This document shows, piece by piece, positions 10,857 to 23,576 of a stretch of 64,000 bases of DNA. Location of the stretch: positions 1,370,001 through 1,434,000 of the forward strand of contig NW_024609927.1 of assembly GCF_016920785.2 (NCBI RefSeq), given 5' to 3'. A model generated the notes under the pieces. That model was not told where the DNA came from and ran no database searches. It was given only the letters and a program-made list of their open reading frames with translations. The translations under genes and the position numbers were made by a program. Each line of letters begins with the position of its first letter. The stretch's first letter is position 1. This DNA is from Ixodes scapularis (lineage: Eukaryota; Arthropoda; Arachnida; Ixodida; Ixodidae).

Positions 10857-10987
10857 TTAACAGACGACGCCGGTTGGCAAACTGACTTGGGAGTGGTTCC
10901 GCATAGTGCGGCTTGGGGTGGATGCTGGTACTGCGAATGCCCGGCCTCCTGAAATTCATTCCGTTTATTTTTGGGAACCCCCTCATA

Positions 10988-12347
10988 CTTTTTTTTTATT
11001 GTTGAAACTTTAATTCCATGGCCCAGTATCTTGTTTGGTGTAAATCATATCCCTTTTTGTGTTATCCGTATTTTCAGCTATTTTTTTATGATGGTGAAAT
11101 TACTGTGAGGTTGCCTTTTTTATTATTTGATATGTTTGTAATGCATACATCACAATGATTTTTTGGTTAAATCTTAGCTGTTTTTATGTAAGTTTATTTG
11201 ATCGCTTCATATGCAAAGGTTCCAATAAGAAGGCTGCAAGGTCGGTTCTGGTTTCCGAAATTAGTAATAATGATTGTAGTTTAATGGTCCAGTGCTGGAA
11301 ACAGACTCCTTTTTAGATTTCCATTTCCATAATGTTTCAAAGGTACCTGCAAAGTTTTCTTTTTAATATTGTTTTAAAAAATAAATTTTAAAGATAAAAT
11401 TGTATAATCAGGTTTGGAAAATAAAAGAATACAAACGATTGCCACCTGAACACTTTGTCTTCAATATAGCCACTTTATATACATAGAGTATAGTATTGGT
11501 TGTAATGCACTAATGTTTTGAGCTTAATACACTGTTTTTATGAAGTGTCCCCATGCTTGGAAAGTGCCAGCCTTTTGTTGTCTTCAGAAAACTTAAAGAT
11601 TTAAAATAATTTGAAATAGGTGTGTATGTTATCCGAATGCAGCGGAAAAAAAAAAAAGAAACCTCAATTATGCTAGTTGTTCTGTTTCTTTTACATGTAC
11701 CTCAATCCTTCTTTCGTTTTTTCCCATAAGTTCAATTTAAGAGATTTTAAAAAAGGAGCGAGTAGAGCGACTCATCGGTCACTCGACCAAGACCGGAACG
11801 CTTGCCGCCAGCTTTTGCTTGCTACAATTAAGTCACCTGGTGTAAAGCACCGAATTTAAGTGAAAGAAGAACGAATTAAACAACAAAAGACTAGGAAAAA
11901 CTAGGATTACTGACTAGGAATGCAGATATTAAGGCAACTTTTGCTGCTCTTACAAGCGCGGAACGAGCATGGGGCAACGTGGCTTTAGCAAGTTTATCGC
12001 TGCGTGAATCTGAAACCGAAAATGATCGCCAGCATGCCGTGCCGTGTTGCTTTAGCCTATTATTTTCATATCATGTTGCCCTTCGAAGCGCTAGATTAAG
12101 AGTGGTGTCTAGCTTGCCAGTTTAAATGTACAGACCACTTCCATACCAATCATAGTTGCAAAGCTGTTTGTATTCATCTAGTAAACAGTGGCACCCACTT
12201 CCGTAATTCTTGTCAGAATATGGTAAGGCATATATACGATTCAGTTTGATACGGTGGTTAGAGTAGAGAGTCGCGGACGTGTTCTGTTGGAGTTGTTTCT
12301 GCCTTGTTGTACTGCTGACATGTGTGTGCCTGTAGAAGTGTTATACG
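10988..12347. other. AT-rich DNA, no gene seen
   Basis: Strongly AT-rich with poly-A/poly-T runs. The 60-codon frame at 11677-11859 is unsupported. Confidence 0.5.
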
Positions 12348-12523
12348 CGTGCCACACGGGCAAATCGAATGCCATTTACATCGAATGACATTTGTGTGAA
12401 CGGCGAATCAGCTCGCAATCTGTCACGCGTGGAATACGCTACGCCCGGAGTGTCGCGCGCTGATTGGCCGTCCGCTCAAATGTCATTCGTGTTAAATGGC
12501 ATTCGAGTTGCCTGTGTCGCACG
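12348..12523. mobile_element. Short MITE with about 47-bp inverted ends
   Basis: CGTGCCACACGGG...CGAATGCCATTTA...CGAATGACATTTG on the left is mirrored by CAAATGTCATTCG...TAAATGGCATTCG...CGCACG on the right. No target duplication is clear and there is no coding sequence. Confidence 0.7.
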
Positions 12524-13387
12524 GGTATGAGGTGGCTTGGTTGGAGTGTATGTCGGCGTATGAGTTGTTGTGCGAGTATAGTACATAGTTCAGTAGTATG
12601 AATTGGCGCATTAACTTCTTTTAAGTGTCATCTAGTGGTTACTACTCCACTTCCTAGGTGGCGCAAGCTGCCGTTTTACTCAATAAGCTAAGTGTTGAAC
12701 GGTTCTGTAGCTACTAATTACAAACAGCTGGCGTGCGGTCCACTGGTGCCTTTCAGTTTGAGAACAATAGTAATAATTGCGCCGCTCAGCCACCCAATTG
12801 ATTGTTCTGTGTCGGGGAGCTGCAAAGTGCAGGCAGCAATGGATAACCACGTCGGTTGAGGTAGGCACAAACAAGAGATAGAAAAAAGAAATAAAAATAG
12901 CGGTGCGTTGGTGCGAGTTGAACGCCTCCCGTCGGTGTCGACGAAGGTGACTAGCGATTCATGGCCGCATACGACAAGCATACGTCGTCTTCAATAAAGT
13001 AAGCATGCCTTTTCCTCGCGTTATGAATTCTTTATTGAGCGTTCTCCGCCGGTGGTAAAATTGCAGTCGATCTAGTGAGATGCCGTCGGGTGCAATCGCG
13101 GTGATTCCGGTACACACAATGCCGTCCTTCCGCCTGGTAGGTACGGTGCCGGTGTCTAGAGACGGATGTTTAGAGTGTCTGATGGCGCCTGGAAGACGTC
13201 GAAGAGACGTATGTGCCCTATTTTTTCACTCGGCCGAAAAACCCTGCTTTTCGCTAGGCCTTACAGGGAAATCCGAGCCTCGCTAACCAGCCAGCATGTT
13301 GCTTTAGGGGCTGGTCAAATTTGACTACCAGCTTTTTGAGTACGCATGGGGTCGTCATATTTACCCTGGGCGTCTTTATATCTAGGA
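12524..13387. other. No gene seen
   Basis: Mixed sequence; overlapping short frames at 12680-13286 have no recognisable domain. Confidence 0.45.
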
Positions 13388-13469
13388 CAACTTTTTACCA
13401 CCGCAAAGGTTGTGGTAAAAAGTTGACTCTAAGGGGTGTTAGTTATTTGTGACTACCATCCCTTAGAGA
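13388..13469. repeat. Two adjacent hairpins
   Basis: CAACTTTTTACCAC (13388-13401) pairs perfectly with 13412-13425. Directly after it, CTCTAAGGG pairs with CCCTTAGAG (about 13427-13469). They may be remnants of a MITE terminus. Confidence 0.6.
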
Positions 13470-14014
13470 GAACTATCACCACCGACGCCATGTTTTTCAG
13501 AAGATAGCAGGAACCGCGAAACAGCGCAGGCGCACTCTTGTCTTTCTCTTGCTTCGTTAACCTTATGATAGACGGCGCATAGCCTTGAGCATGGTAAAAT
13601 TCTGAAATTTCCGTCTCATCGCTAAATTTTCTTTAAAATGTTGGTCCGAATATTTTTTAGCAAGACGTTTAAAAAATATTCGCCGGCTATTGTTTTTTTA
13701 TCGCTGTGCCGCTGAGGTAGGCTTTTACCCAATAGGCGACGAGGATTTGACTGACGTGCTTTGGCACCGCGGATGCATCGCGGTGAAAAGGCAGAGAGCT
13801 TTCAAAGGAAAGAAGATCTAGAAGAGTTGGCTTTTCTATTAGAAGTTTTATAGCGAAAACATTATTTTGGCTCTCCATATTTGTGTTTTGGTTTTCTCTT
13901 TCCGTCTTTCACGACGTGCGGTGGATGAAATTCAATTTCAAAACTTTTTCATGGGCCCGTTATGAATAATGTGCTCAAGGAGTTTTCAGCACGTACGTGT
14001 TAGTGATATTGAGC

Positions 14015-14017
<3 letters not shown>
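13470..14017. other. No gene seen
   Basis: No recognisable gene or repeat; the LINE tail begins just after. Confidence 0.45.
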
Positions 14018-14050
<33 letters not shown>

Positions 14051-14175
14051 CTTGTTGGGTGCCCTAAAATGGCCGAGCGACCTTTTTTTAGGTACACCAA
14101 CTCGTGCAATAGGAACTCTCAAACAAAAATCCTACTCATTAAAAAAAGAAATAGATATGCATATACACAGACGCG

Positions 14176-16990
14176 CTATGAAGTGACCAAAAGTTCGTCC
14201 AACTGACAGCGAAATGTAGGCAGGGGTGTGGTGATGTCAACTTGAGGTGGCATAATGCTGTTATATAATGTCTTTAAACGAGAAAAAGGTGACACGGCTT
14301 GATGAACAAATATCAAAACAGGTGAGCTGTCTCGTTGCGAGGAACGGAACATGGAAATTGATTTTACTAATAAGCCATGAAGAATCAATGGCACCATTAA
14401 TGATCTTATGCAGGAATACCAAGTCAAGAACTGTTCTTTTGTGTGATAAAAGCTTCACCGAAATTCTATTCAGTAAGCCTTCATAGTTACAATACACGCG
14501 TCGTCCAATCTATATATCATAAACAATTCGAACAAATCTTTTTTGCACACGTTCTATGTTCAAAGCCTGTGTTACAGATTTTGAATTCCAAAGGAAAGAA
14601 GCAAACTCAAGGCTTGAAACCACTATGGAATAAAAAAGGTGTAATGAACAACGGAGCTTTTTAAAATGCTTGGTCAAACGCGATATAACACCTAGAAATT
14701 TCATTTCATAGACATGATTTTTAAAAGTTAATCCGCAGTCAATGAACACACCAAGATCCCTTACAATTGACACTCGTTCAATCAAATTTCCCTCAAGATG
14801 ATAAGTGTTATTTATGATCGCATGGCGTCTGCACAACGATATCACTTTTGTTTTTAAAGTATTAAGAAATAACTGATTTTGTTTACACCACTGTGCTATA
14901 TCGGACACATCATGTTGTATCAGGTCTCAATCTAAAGGACAGTGAACACTCTTGAACAACTTGATGTTGTAGGCAAATAAAAGCAGTTCAACGTTCTTTG
15001 CACATGAAGCTATATCATTTATAAAAATTAAAAACAGTAGAGGACCTCAAATTGATCCGTGGGCTACGCCTGATATTGAAAAAAACTCTTTGGGATAATT
15101 GTCAGCGACCCGAACACTTTTTGATCGAAAAGAAAAATAACTCTTAAACCAGTTACACAATTCTGCACAGACCCCATTCAGATGTAACTTGGACAAAAGC
15201 AACACATGACTCACTTTATCGAAGGCTTTTGACAAGTCAAAGTATATTGCATCTATTTGTTCTCTATTTAAAACAAACGGCACACAGTAATCTAAAAAGG
15301 TACACAAATTTGTTTCCACAGACCTACCTTTTAGAAAACCATGCTTTAAGGGCGTTAATTTTTGACGGAAATAAAAAGTGATCCTGCTATGCAAAACAAT
15401 CTCAAAAACCTTGGAAAAACCACAAAGCAGGGAAACTGGATGGTAGTTCGCAATTATAGATGCGTCACCGCCTTTTAAGTTAGGAACAACAACTGCTTTT
15501 TTCTGGAGCGAAGAGAAAATGCCTGAACTGAGTGACATATTAAAAATGTGTTTCAAAATAGGAATAAACAGCTGACCGCAACCTTTGTTAACAAGGCCTG
15601 GTACGCCATCCACGCCAGAAGAAAACTTGGGTTTTAACTTTCTTATCGCCTCGGCAATATCAAGAGAGTCCACTCTTATGGAGCTCAAAAAATCGTGACA
15701 AATCAGCTCCTTATCCTGCGGTTGAACTGGTCGCTGATTGTCAGAGAAACATTTGGCAAAATAATCAACGAAAACATCTGCAACTTTATGACGTGATGAA
15801 ACATAACCCGGGGCGTTATCTGAACAGGCACGTAAGCAGATGATAGGACTAACGTCACGTGTATGTTGCTTCGTGAACTTCCGAGAGTCTTCGGGCTGCG
15901 AAACAAGCTATTTTCTACGCTGTCAAGATGCATGCATTTATCGCGCTTGAACAGTTTCTTCGCCAGGGCCCGATATAAACTGAATTTGTGTACATAAGTG
16001 AAGAGTGACATTTTTTTATAAAGACGGTGGAAATGTTCTTCCTTGACCAAATAATATTTTAAATTCCTGGAAAACCATTCAGGATATTTGGATGGCTTTG
16101 TTGAACGATTCGGTACAAAACTGTCGATGGCATCTTTTACAATTATTGTTAGAGTCTCGGTAGCACAATCGACATCAGACATGGCGAGGACGTTAGACCA
16201 GTCGAAAGTTTCATTATATTTATACAAGCCAAAGGTAATCTCCTTTTAAAAAACTGTAGGCTAATGACTTTGACGATATCCGGGACTTCCACGGAAGAGA
16301 TGACTGGACTATTAAAGGTCGATAAAACTTATCAACTTGTACCAAAGGATCGGAAGAAAGATTTAAGCTTAGAATGTGGACATTTGAAAGAACAAGATCT
16401 AAGATACTACCTGCGCAATTCGGTATTGAATTTAGTTGTTCTATACTACCCAAATTAATTAAAGACAACAAAGGAAATCCCTTTCTAGCTGTTAACAGAT
16501 TATTGTTTGAAGCTCGCAATGGACCACTCTACACCTGGAAGATTAGAATCTCCGTATATCTGAACACGAAACTTGCCAAAATCGATCTGGTTACCGAGAA
16601 ACTCAAAATGTTCAATAAAAAGTGGTTTCATCAGATAACGGGGGAAAATAGTACGTTCCTATCAGGTAATTCAATTCGTCACCTGCCTTAGTCTGGATCC
16701 AAACACGTTCTGAATAAGTTTCGAGATCAAACCGCCTATGCGATGCCAAAAAAAACTTTAGTTGCAATTAACACGCCCCCTCCCATCGTTTGCCCCGTAC
16801 ACAAGTAGTCTCTATCTCTTCGATAGACCGTGTAGTTGGGGTTGAAGTAATTAGAGACTGATATACCATCACAAAGCCAGGTTTCAGAAATACATATAAT
16901 ATCATGACTTAAATTAGTTGAATTTTACAAAAACTCGTTGGTGTTAGTCCTCAGGCCTCGTATATTTTGGTAAAACACGCTAAGTTTGTG
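14176..16990 (-). pseudogene. LINE ORF2: endonuclease and reverse transcriptase, degenerate
   Basis: The endonuclease part starts around 16990 (YQNIRGLRTN, ISETWLCDG, GGGVLIA, about 16960-16770) with in-frame stops. It continues through 16220-16519 to a linker (15703-16227). The RT core (15047-15688) shows NYHPVSLL, a GRSVETNL block, FDLSKAFDKV and SGVAHGSI. A stop follows at 15047-15049, and the catalytic YADD box reads FAYN (A-Y-N at 14966-14974), losing both metal-binding aspartates. The C-terminal domain (14510-14908) and tail (14176-14427) complete it. The protein would make target-primed cDNA if intact; this one cannot. Confidence 0.85.
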
Positions 16991-18030
16991 CGTAAATAAC
17001 GGTTTCTACTCCGTCATCAGTATGAACACGAGACTTGTCCAGTCGACCAAAGAACTGATAGAAAATGCTTCCTTCAGGCCACACCTCAGATTCGTTAATT
17101 GCGACGAAAACTGACTCGTCACCCGAGATGTGGAAAGAAGAGTATGAGTCAAATCGAGTAAACATTTTTTAACACAGGACCTGCCTCCCCGCAACAAGAG
17201 GTTCGATATGTGCGAAAACACCGTCCACGCTCGTATCCGGATCTACCCTAGATACAAAAAGTGCCAAACGACGATTCTTCCGAGGGACAGCGGTCACCTT
17301 ACTTGGTTTAACAGTTCCAGCTGACGGCTTGGTTTGAGTCGGGGCCCCAACGTTGTGTAGCCGTCGTCCATAGCGTCCTCCCCACCCGCAGCTCTCGCAC
17401 CCTTTGAGGAACTCGATTCCAAGCCAGCCCCACCCAGATTCGCCCTCGAACTGCGTTGAGAAGCGAATCTGCATCTCGAAGTCTTGACACTGACGTTGGC
17501 GCAGCAGGCGGCAGCGCTGCGACGGACGCGTACATGGTTGATGAAGAAGACGGAAGCGGCATTCCTTCATGGACACTTTTACGGAGATGAAGCACTTCGG
17601 AGCGAAGGCTGTTGTTGTCCGCCCTAAGGCACTTGAGCTCTGCCGTAACCATGTCCAGTTTGTTTGACAGGCTTTCGATGAGGCGTAGCAGAGCGGGCGG
17701 AACGGAGCCATCATCGAGCGTCACATTCGATGATTCGACGAACGCCACAGGAGCAGAAACCACACCTCCGATACCAGCAGCGGCGTCATTCCTCGATGAC
17801 GCACTACTCCATCGGGTGCAGCCCAAGCACTTGAAAGCGCTTGTGCCACTTTTCATGTAGAAATTGTACTCTTCATGGGTGACGTTCAAGCACTTACAAT
17901 GGAAACGGTGATTGCATCCTGCTGAGCAGACAAGAAACTGCTGCTTCGCGTAGAAGCGAGCCTCGCACGAGCGTGCACACACGTCTTCTTACGGAGCGCA
18001 GGCGGACACGTCCTTCCCGTGCTCCGTCAT
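16980..18030 (-). pseudogene. LINE ORF1 with PHD-like finger and coiled coil, degenerate
   Basis: A start codon lies at 18030-18028, followed after 12 codons by an in-frame TAA at 17991-17989. The open part (17308-17982) begins with a cysteine/histidine array (CARSC, VCSAGCNHRFHCKCL, FKCLGC) that fits a PHD-type zinc finger, as known in ORF1 of some CR1-group LINEs. A heptad-rich segment follows (LIESLSNKLDMVTAELKCLR). After a frameshift near 17330-17450 the C-terminal domain continues (ALFVSRVDPDTSVDGV, then FDSYSSFHI and SEVWPEG) to a stop at 16980-16982. That stop overlaps the first ORF2 codons. The protein presumably binds element RNA. Confidence 0.8.
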
Positions 18031-18120
18031 TCCGCAGATCTTGAGTCTAGTGAGCTTTCGCAAGATTTGTGGATCAGAACAACTTTTGAGATCTTCTAGT
18101 CAGTTGGCACCGAAGGTTGG

Positions 18121-19034
18121 TTTAGAGATTTGTTAACATTAATAATAAATGCCTCCTAACCAATTCAGCATACCGTTTTAGGAACATATTTGGAATTTCA
18201 TCCGCGCAACTGTTTTTTTACCGTCTAATGCAAGGAGTAATGAAAGTACACCTGAGGTTGCAATTAATCCTCCCAACACTTCACTGTTTTTATTAAAAGT
18301 TTGAAACGTTTTTCTTCTGCCAGTGTCAACCGTAAAAACGAAATTAAAGTTTAAAGCAGGTTCTAAATTCATCTGTCATTTACTGTTTCTCTGAAGAGCT
18401 TAAACTAGGATTTTTTACTCTTTTGGATATATGTAGTCCCAAACTTTAGTGAGTGATGTTTTCATAAACGTTCCATAAACAGTCCGGCGTGTTATTTGAA
18501 GGCGCCGAACGGCTACCCTGGTGGCTGCAGTGAATTCTATGGAATACATAAGTTTCGAAGCACGGCTTCTAGATGGCGTTTAAGCTCTGCTCTGTGAAAC
18601 GCCACTGTTATAAAACCGAATTCTACATAGCGCTTCGAACGACCAGAGCTGGATTGAAATGAGTGACGGACTTACCCGCCTCCACAAGTGTTCGAGAACT
18701 GAAGTAATCTGGTAACGTTTGGCAGGGGTGCATCCTTTAAACTGCAGAGTTTGATCCCAGCTGATTACAAGCAATTTCATGGTGTTGAATGAAGGCTTTG
18801 GACGCTCGTTCCTGCGCTCGCGCACCAACACGAACCAAATGTTCGGCGCTCGACATAGTCTATTTTTAGACTGCCCGCTCGACTTGTAAGCCTGTCTTCC
18901 ACTGACCTCACGGCAATGAAAGCGCAGTTACATTTGGACGTTGGCTTTTGCATTATTTTCACTTGCTCATTTCACAATAAATATTTCGAATTTCTTGGTA
19001 CTAAGTGCCATACCAGAATGGGTAAAGGCCGGTG
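18121..19034. other. No gene seen
   Basis: AT-rich sequence with a few short frames (18178-18372, 18580-18831 minus) that I do not recognise. Confidence 0.45.
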
Positions 19035-19042
19035 ATTCCGAG
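19035..19042 (+). repeat. Putative 8-bp target duplication, left
   Basis: ATTCCGAG here and ATTCCGAA at 23569-23576 agree at seven of eight positions and bracket the foldback element. Confidence 0.6.
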
Positions 19043-19116
19043 CAGGGTTGGGCAGAGGTACTCAAAATGTATTTGGAAATACAAATACTGGGATACATTA
19101 AAATAGTGCTAAAATA

Positions 19117-21958
19117 CACACTAAACATTTTCACGCCCTTATTGGTGTAAATGGCATGGGTCACAACTCACCCCCTTATTGGTGTACAAAAACGCCCTAG
19201 AAAAATGGTGTTATTGCTCACACCCTCAAAAACCGGTGTAGTCCCTTACACCTTACACAAAAAGGAGTGATTCTGCTCTACACCTATTTATTAGGGTGTG
19301 ATGGCAGCAGTACACCCTACCAAAAACGTGTACTGCAGCTAGAAGAGCATGGTGGGTAAACCTCGAGACTAGTGACAAAAAAATTGGGAAAACACAATAC
19401 TGTCTCAAAATGTCTTGAGACGTGTTGTGTTGTCCCGATGTTTTGTCCTAGTCTTGGGTTTTTTTCACCATGATCCTTCACCAGCTCGCCTGCGCAGTAA
19501 CTCTCACTTCATTCAGCTACAAGAAGTTATACTAAATGTGTAACACAGCACTTCATCAAAAAGTATTTACGGAGAAATGATTGCTAACAAATTGAAACAT
19601 GTGGAACACTTTATTTTTTGAATCCAGAAAAAACGTGCATGGACCTCATCTTCTTCTTTCGCGAATTCGCGAGAAACCCATGTCAAACCTCAAATGCTGG
19701 CATTTGTGACCTAGTGTTAAGTTTTTGTGACAAAGCTACAAAATTCTTAGAGGCTTAAAATAAATGCACTCAAACTTTAAATAAGGCTTTCCTTCGCCTA
19801 AACCTACTTTAAAGCTTTCTAGCTCTGCTGACGTAGGCAAAACTCGACAGGCTGGCAGAGACGGAACGACCGGGAGTTGATTGAGGCGTAAGCAGCAGTT
19901 CATGCTTGTAAACAGTAAGATGGTCTATTGAGACGGAAGCAGGACTACTACCAGAAGCATGCTTGCAGAGTACTTACAAATAAAGCACCGATCTCATGTA
20001 ATCCGTGATAGTTGCATAATCCGGTTCGGGCACCACAGAAAAATTCGGAAACACAACGTCCAGGATGAAGGCGGTTGCTCACATTCAACGGAACTCTCGC
20101 CGTCGCCGATGAGCAGCTCTCTGTCGTGATAGATGCACAATCCGACTAGGGCAGCACAAAACTACGCAAACACAATGTCGAGGATGAAGGCGGTCGATCA
20201 CAATCAGCGGAAGTCTCACGAGCGCCGACGAGCAGTTAGTTCTTTGTCGAAACGCGTCCAACAAACACAGCACAATAATTATATGGACTCCGACGAAATT
20301 CACAAATATTACCAAAAAATTAGTATGAACGTATTCCGGCCGTTCAAGACGAAAAACTACGGCTGCGACTGCAACGCACGAAAAACAGAAGAACACTGAC
20401 GCCTGACGGAAGCTTTTTAGAAACCGGACCTACGTGGCCCCTACACTCACCGTAATTTGGAATACGGCAAAGACTTCGGCCCCAGTGAGCCCATCAGCGC
20501 GTCGGAGCGAGTCACGTGACATATTATAGTCCAAGCGTCCCTGTCCCACGGAGAACGGTCACGTGTTACACACCACCCCTCTGATTTGCTAGAAGCGGCC
20601 TTCGCACTCGCTCACAGCCACACGAAGACACAAAAGAAGGTGTGGAGGCTTATCAGAAGACGAGGTCAAAGAGGGGTGGACAAAGCAGCTAATCTCCCTC
20701 TGCGGCTTTGTATAAGCCACCTGGGCTGCCCAAGGAGGGTCGCAAAATGGGACACGTCAGGACTTGTTTCACGCAGTGGCGTGCGTGCTCTGATGCCGAC
20801 CGCGAAATCACGAAATAAATAACACAAAACACATTCGAACGCATGAAACAAGAGATGCAATTTCACCCGTACGAAAAAAGAAAAAAAAAAAAGGAAAAAA
20901 AAGCGTCGGGAGGCTAGATATTTTGGCGTCAACTAAGGATCGCGTACTATAGCCGGGGTGTCATAAATTCGGCACTTTCGATTGTCTTGCGGAATTGTTT
21001 CGTTAGAACTACACACAAAAATAAAATCTCAGTGAAGGTGCTATAAGTAGTGCGAGGGCCAGTCAGGTGAGTTTGTAATACACGAAATGAGGGCGCCACG
21101 GCCCATAGTTTGTTCAGTGGTTCAGCGCAGGAGGTCTTTCTCTGGTTAAAAGTAAGCAGTATCCGTTTTGCTTCATCTTATTTTTCTTTTCTTTTTTAAC
21201 GTCGGATTTTAGGCGGCTCAGAAATAGACATACCTCGCCGGCATAGGCCATTCATGCGGGAATCTTGACGCTCAACCAAAAACGGCATCGCCTACGGTAT
21301 GTCAGGATGGCGTCGCCGCGACCCATCCTTTTTTTTCACAGATATTGGCTGGACCACAATGCTAACGGCGTAATTTTTCATATTTGATCCTATATCGGCG
21401 CAATGCTGTGTGCTGTTTGGGTTGTATATTGACACGTCTTCGTTAATCTTTTGCGAGTGGAGATGTTTTGTTTTTAAATCGAAGTTGAACTGATGAAACT
21501 GACGCACACGCGACACGAAATTTTCGCCTCGTGTCGGACGGTGAGTTCGATCGGAGTTGCAAAAACTATACTCCATCATTTCCTAACCATACGCGACTTC
21601 GTGTAGCGATTAATTATACTGGATGTTTATACCGCCGTACATCAGCAACAGTTTCAGCAAAGAAATAAGCATTAACGGATAGGAAATCATGGGTGTATTA
21701 GACTGGCATCACCATAACGCCCCTTTCACACCGTGTTAATACCGGGCGTATAATTCGCCCATACACCCTTTTTACACGATTTCAGACGCCATCGCAATAA
21801 GCGAGGTCGTAAAAAGGGTGTGGAAGGGATGAAAAACATCAGCACACCCTTTTTACACCCATCGATATTCAAATATCGGGTAAATGAAGTGTAAGAAGGG
21901 TGTTTTTCCTAACTTACACCCTTTTTACACGATTATGGGTGTTATAATGTTTAGTGTG
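19117..21958. mobile_element. TA-flanked 2.8-kb element nested in the foldback
   Basis: Termini CACACTAAACATT (left) and its complement (right, ending 21958) are bordered by TA at 19115-19116 and 21959-21960. Internally each end carries repeated TTACACC and GGTGTAA/AAGGGTGT motifs (19130-19330 and 21715-21930). A TA target suggests a Tc1/mariner-type or related MITE mobilised in trans. No transposase frame was found. Confidence 0.7.
20006..20251 (+). repeat. Tandem duplication, unit about 121 bp
   Basis: Two diverged copies (starting 20006 and 20127) share AGGATGAAGGCGGT, ACACAA.GTC and GAGCAG blocks. They lie inside the TA-flanked element. Confidence 0.7.
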
Positions 21959-23568
21959 TACTGATAATAAAATATATATGTAAAATTGTATCGCGATACG
22001 TATCGGAAAGACAATTTAAAAAGAGGAAAACGTCTTTGGAAATACAAATACAGAAATACATTTTAGGAAGGGCAGAAATACAAATACAAAAATACTGATA
22101 CTGCAATACATTTTTGAAATTTGTTTAGGACGCCAACTGAGATGTAGCTTGAAGTTTGAAGTGGAAGTTTTTGATCTCTGAATTATTTCCCCGTAGGCTT
22201 GGCGCTTCGCCTTGAATGTGGTGGTTTCGGAAGACAAGGAGTGTTCAACGGGCAAAAAAAAAAAAAACGTTACTTTATGGACTGACCCCTGTTACTTCCC
22301 TTACATCCTGCCTGTCTGAGGAGGGATGCGAAAATACATTGATCTTTAAATAAATTTTATGTCACCCTAAATCCCATCAATACGTCACCACGCCCCTCTA
22401 CAATAAACACGCCCCTGTCAACACTGATCACATGACGTCACGGTGGAATGAACTGATATTCTTGATCTGTAGGTGTGGCCTTGAACATGAAACTTTACCA
22501 CGCTGCTGTATGAAAGAACAATACGTACTTTCGTTGTAGGTTACATTGTTGAAGATCGTGCAGGCAGTGTCACTTGGAATTTTTGAGATTAGTGGACCAA
22601 CTGCAGCATCCTGGCACACATGTCTTATCTTCTGTTATGGTTGAAAAAACGATACGGTGGAATCCCCGTTGTGAAGGTTCTTCTTGCCGACCCTCCGCCA
22701 CCGACACCTGGATTGCAGTCTTCAAGTTTCACCTAGCATCATCCAAACATTGACCTCGTGGATTGCGACCTGATATTGCCGGCATAGGTGCGAGCTCTCC
22801 GAGAAACAGCGCGTTCGAGACGAGTCGCAGGTGTACGAAGTCTGGGTCGGCACAGCGAGGCCACGTCTAGCGTCCTTTCTGGGTTTCGGCTGATGACGTA
22901 CCTTTGAGCCGTGCAATATTACGGGTGCAGCCACAGACGCATTCGATTATGTGTTGAATTTCACTGCGTGGGTCATGCTACTATTTCCAGTCAACCACCA
23001 CGAGGATCGTGCTGGAACAGACTGTTACTCAGCTTTGCCGGCTGGGTGTACTGTATACGCTAAGCCAAGAGAGACGGTTCGCAGCGGATGTTGGATGCCA
23101 GCAAACAATGACTCAAGGAATCCCTACCTAAGGACCTGCGAAAGAAGATGCTCTGGCTCTACCACTGGCAGGCCACCTGGTTCGAGTCTCCGACTACGCA
23201 ACACTTCTCAGAAGAGAGAAGAGGACGCGTAGAAAAATAGTTTGGAGAATCGGAAGGAACCTTGGTCAGCGTAGCAACAATGCCCCAGCATCTCCTTGAC
23301 CCTAGTGCCCTCAGAAGATTAAAAAAAAATGCGGTCGAACTATCTTTTTTTTTATTTTCGGGGAGGGATTTTGTGACATCTCAAGAGATGTAAGAAAATA
23401 CATTTCATCCTGATTGTATCGCGATACAGAAAAACGTTGCAAATGTATTTCGACGCAGGACCACAGATAGTGGTGAATAGCATGTATCGCGATACAGAAA
23501 TACATATATGAAAGGTATTTCTGAAATACTATCGATGATACATTTGTATCGCGATACTGCCCAACCTG

Positions 23569-23576
23569 ATTCCGAA
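23569..23576 (+). repeat. Putative 8-bp target duplication, right
   Basis: ATTCCGAA, partner of 19035-19042. Confidence 0.6.

Larger units (their letters stand above)
9099..10985 (+). mobile_element. Degenerate mariner transposon with nested insertion
   Basis: The terminal inverted repeats share AGGG...AAAA.TAA.CGGAATGAAT (left about 9101-9130, right about 10955-10983). Each lies next to a TA dinucleotide (9097-9098 and 10986-10987), as Tc1/mariner elements require. Between them are mariner transposase remnants. A separate TTAA-flanked element (9860-10856) splits the copy. Without it the mariner is about 0.9 kb, shorter than the usual 1.3 kb, so a deletion is also present. Confidence 0.75.
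14018..18120 (-). mobile_element. Near full-length CR1/jockey-type LINE
   Basis: Read on the minus strand, this is ORF1 (from 18030), then ORF2 with an APE-type endonuclease and reverse transcriptase, then a 3' UTR ending in an (ATT)n tail (14018-14050 as AAT on plus). About 4.1 kb is close to the length of complete members. Both ORFs are broken by stops and frameshifts, so the copy is dead. The 5' boundary near 18120 is approximate because no target duplication was identified. Confidence 0.8.
19043..23568. mobile_element. hAT-like foldback element (outer), 4.5 kb
   Basis: The left end CAGGGTTGGGCAG is mirrored by the right end CTGCCCAACCTG. The subterminal regions are alternating AAATACAAATACA and TGTATCGCGATACA motifs (19055-19115, 21960-22140, 23395-23560). 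An 8-bp near-identical target duplication and the CAGGG terminus fit the hAT superfamily. No transposase is visible, and much of the length is a nested element. The section 22260-23390 has no recognisable gene. Confidence 0.65.
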
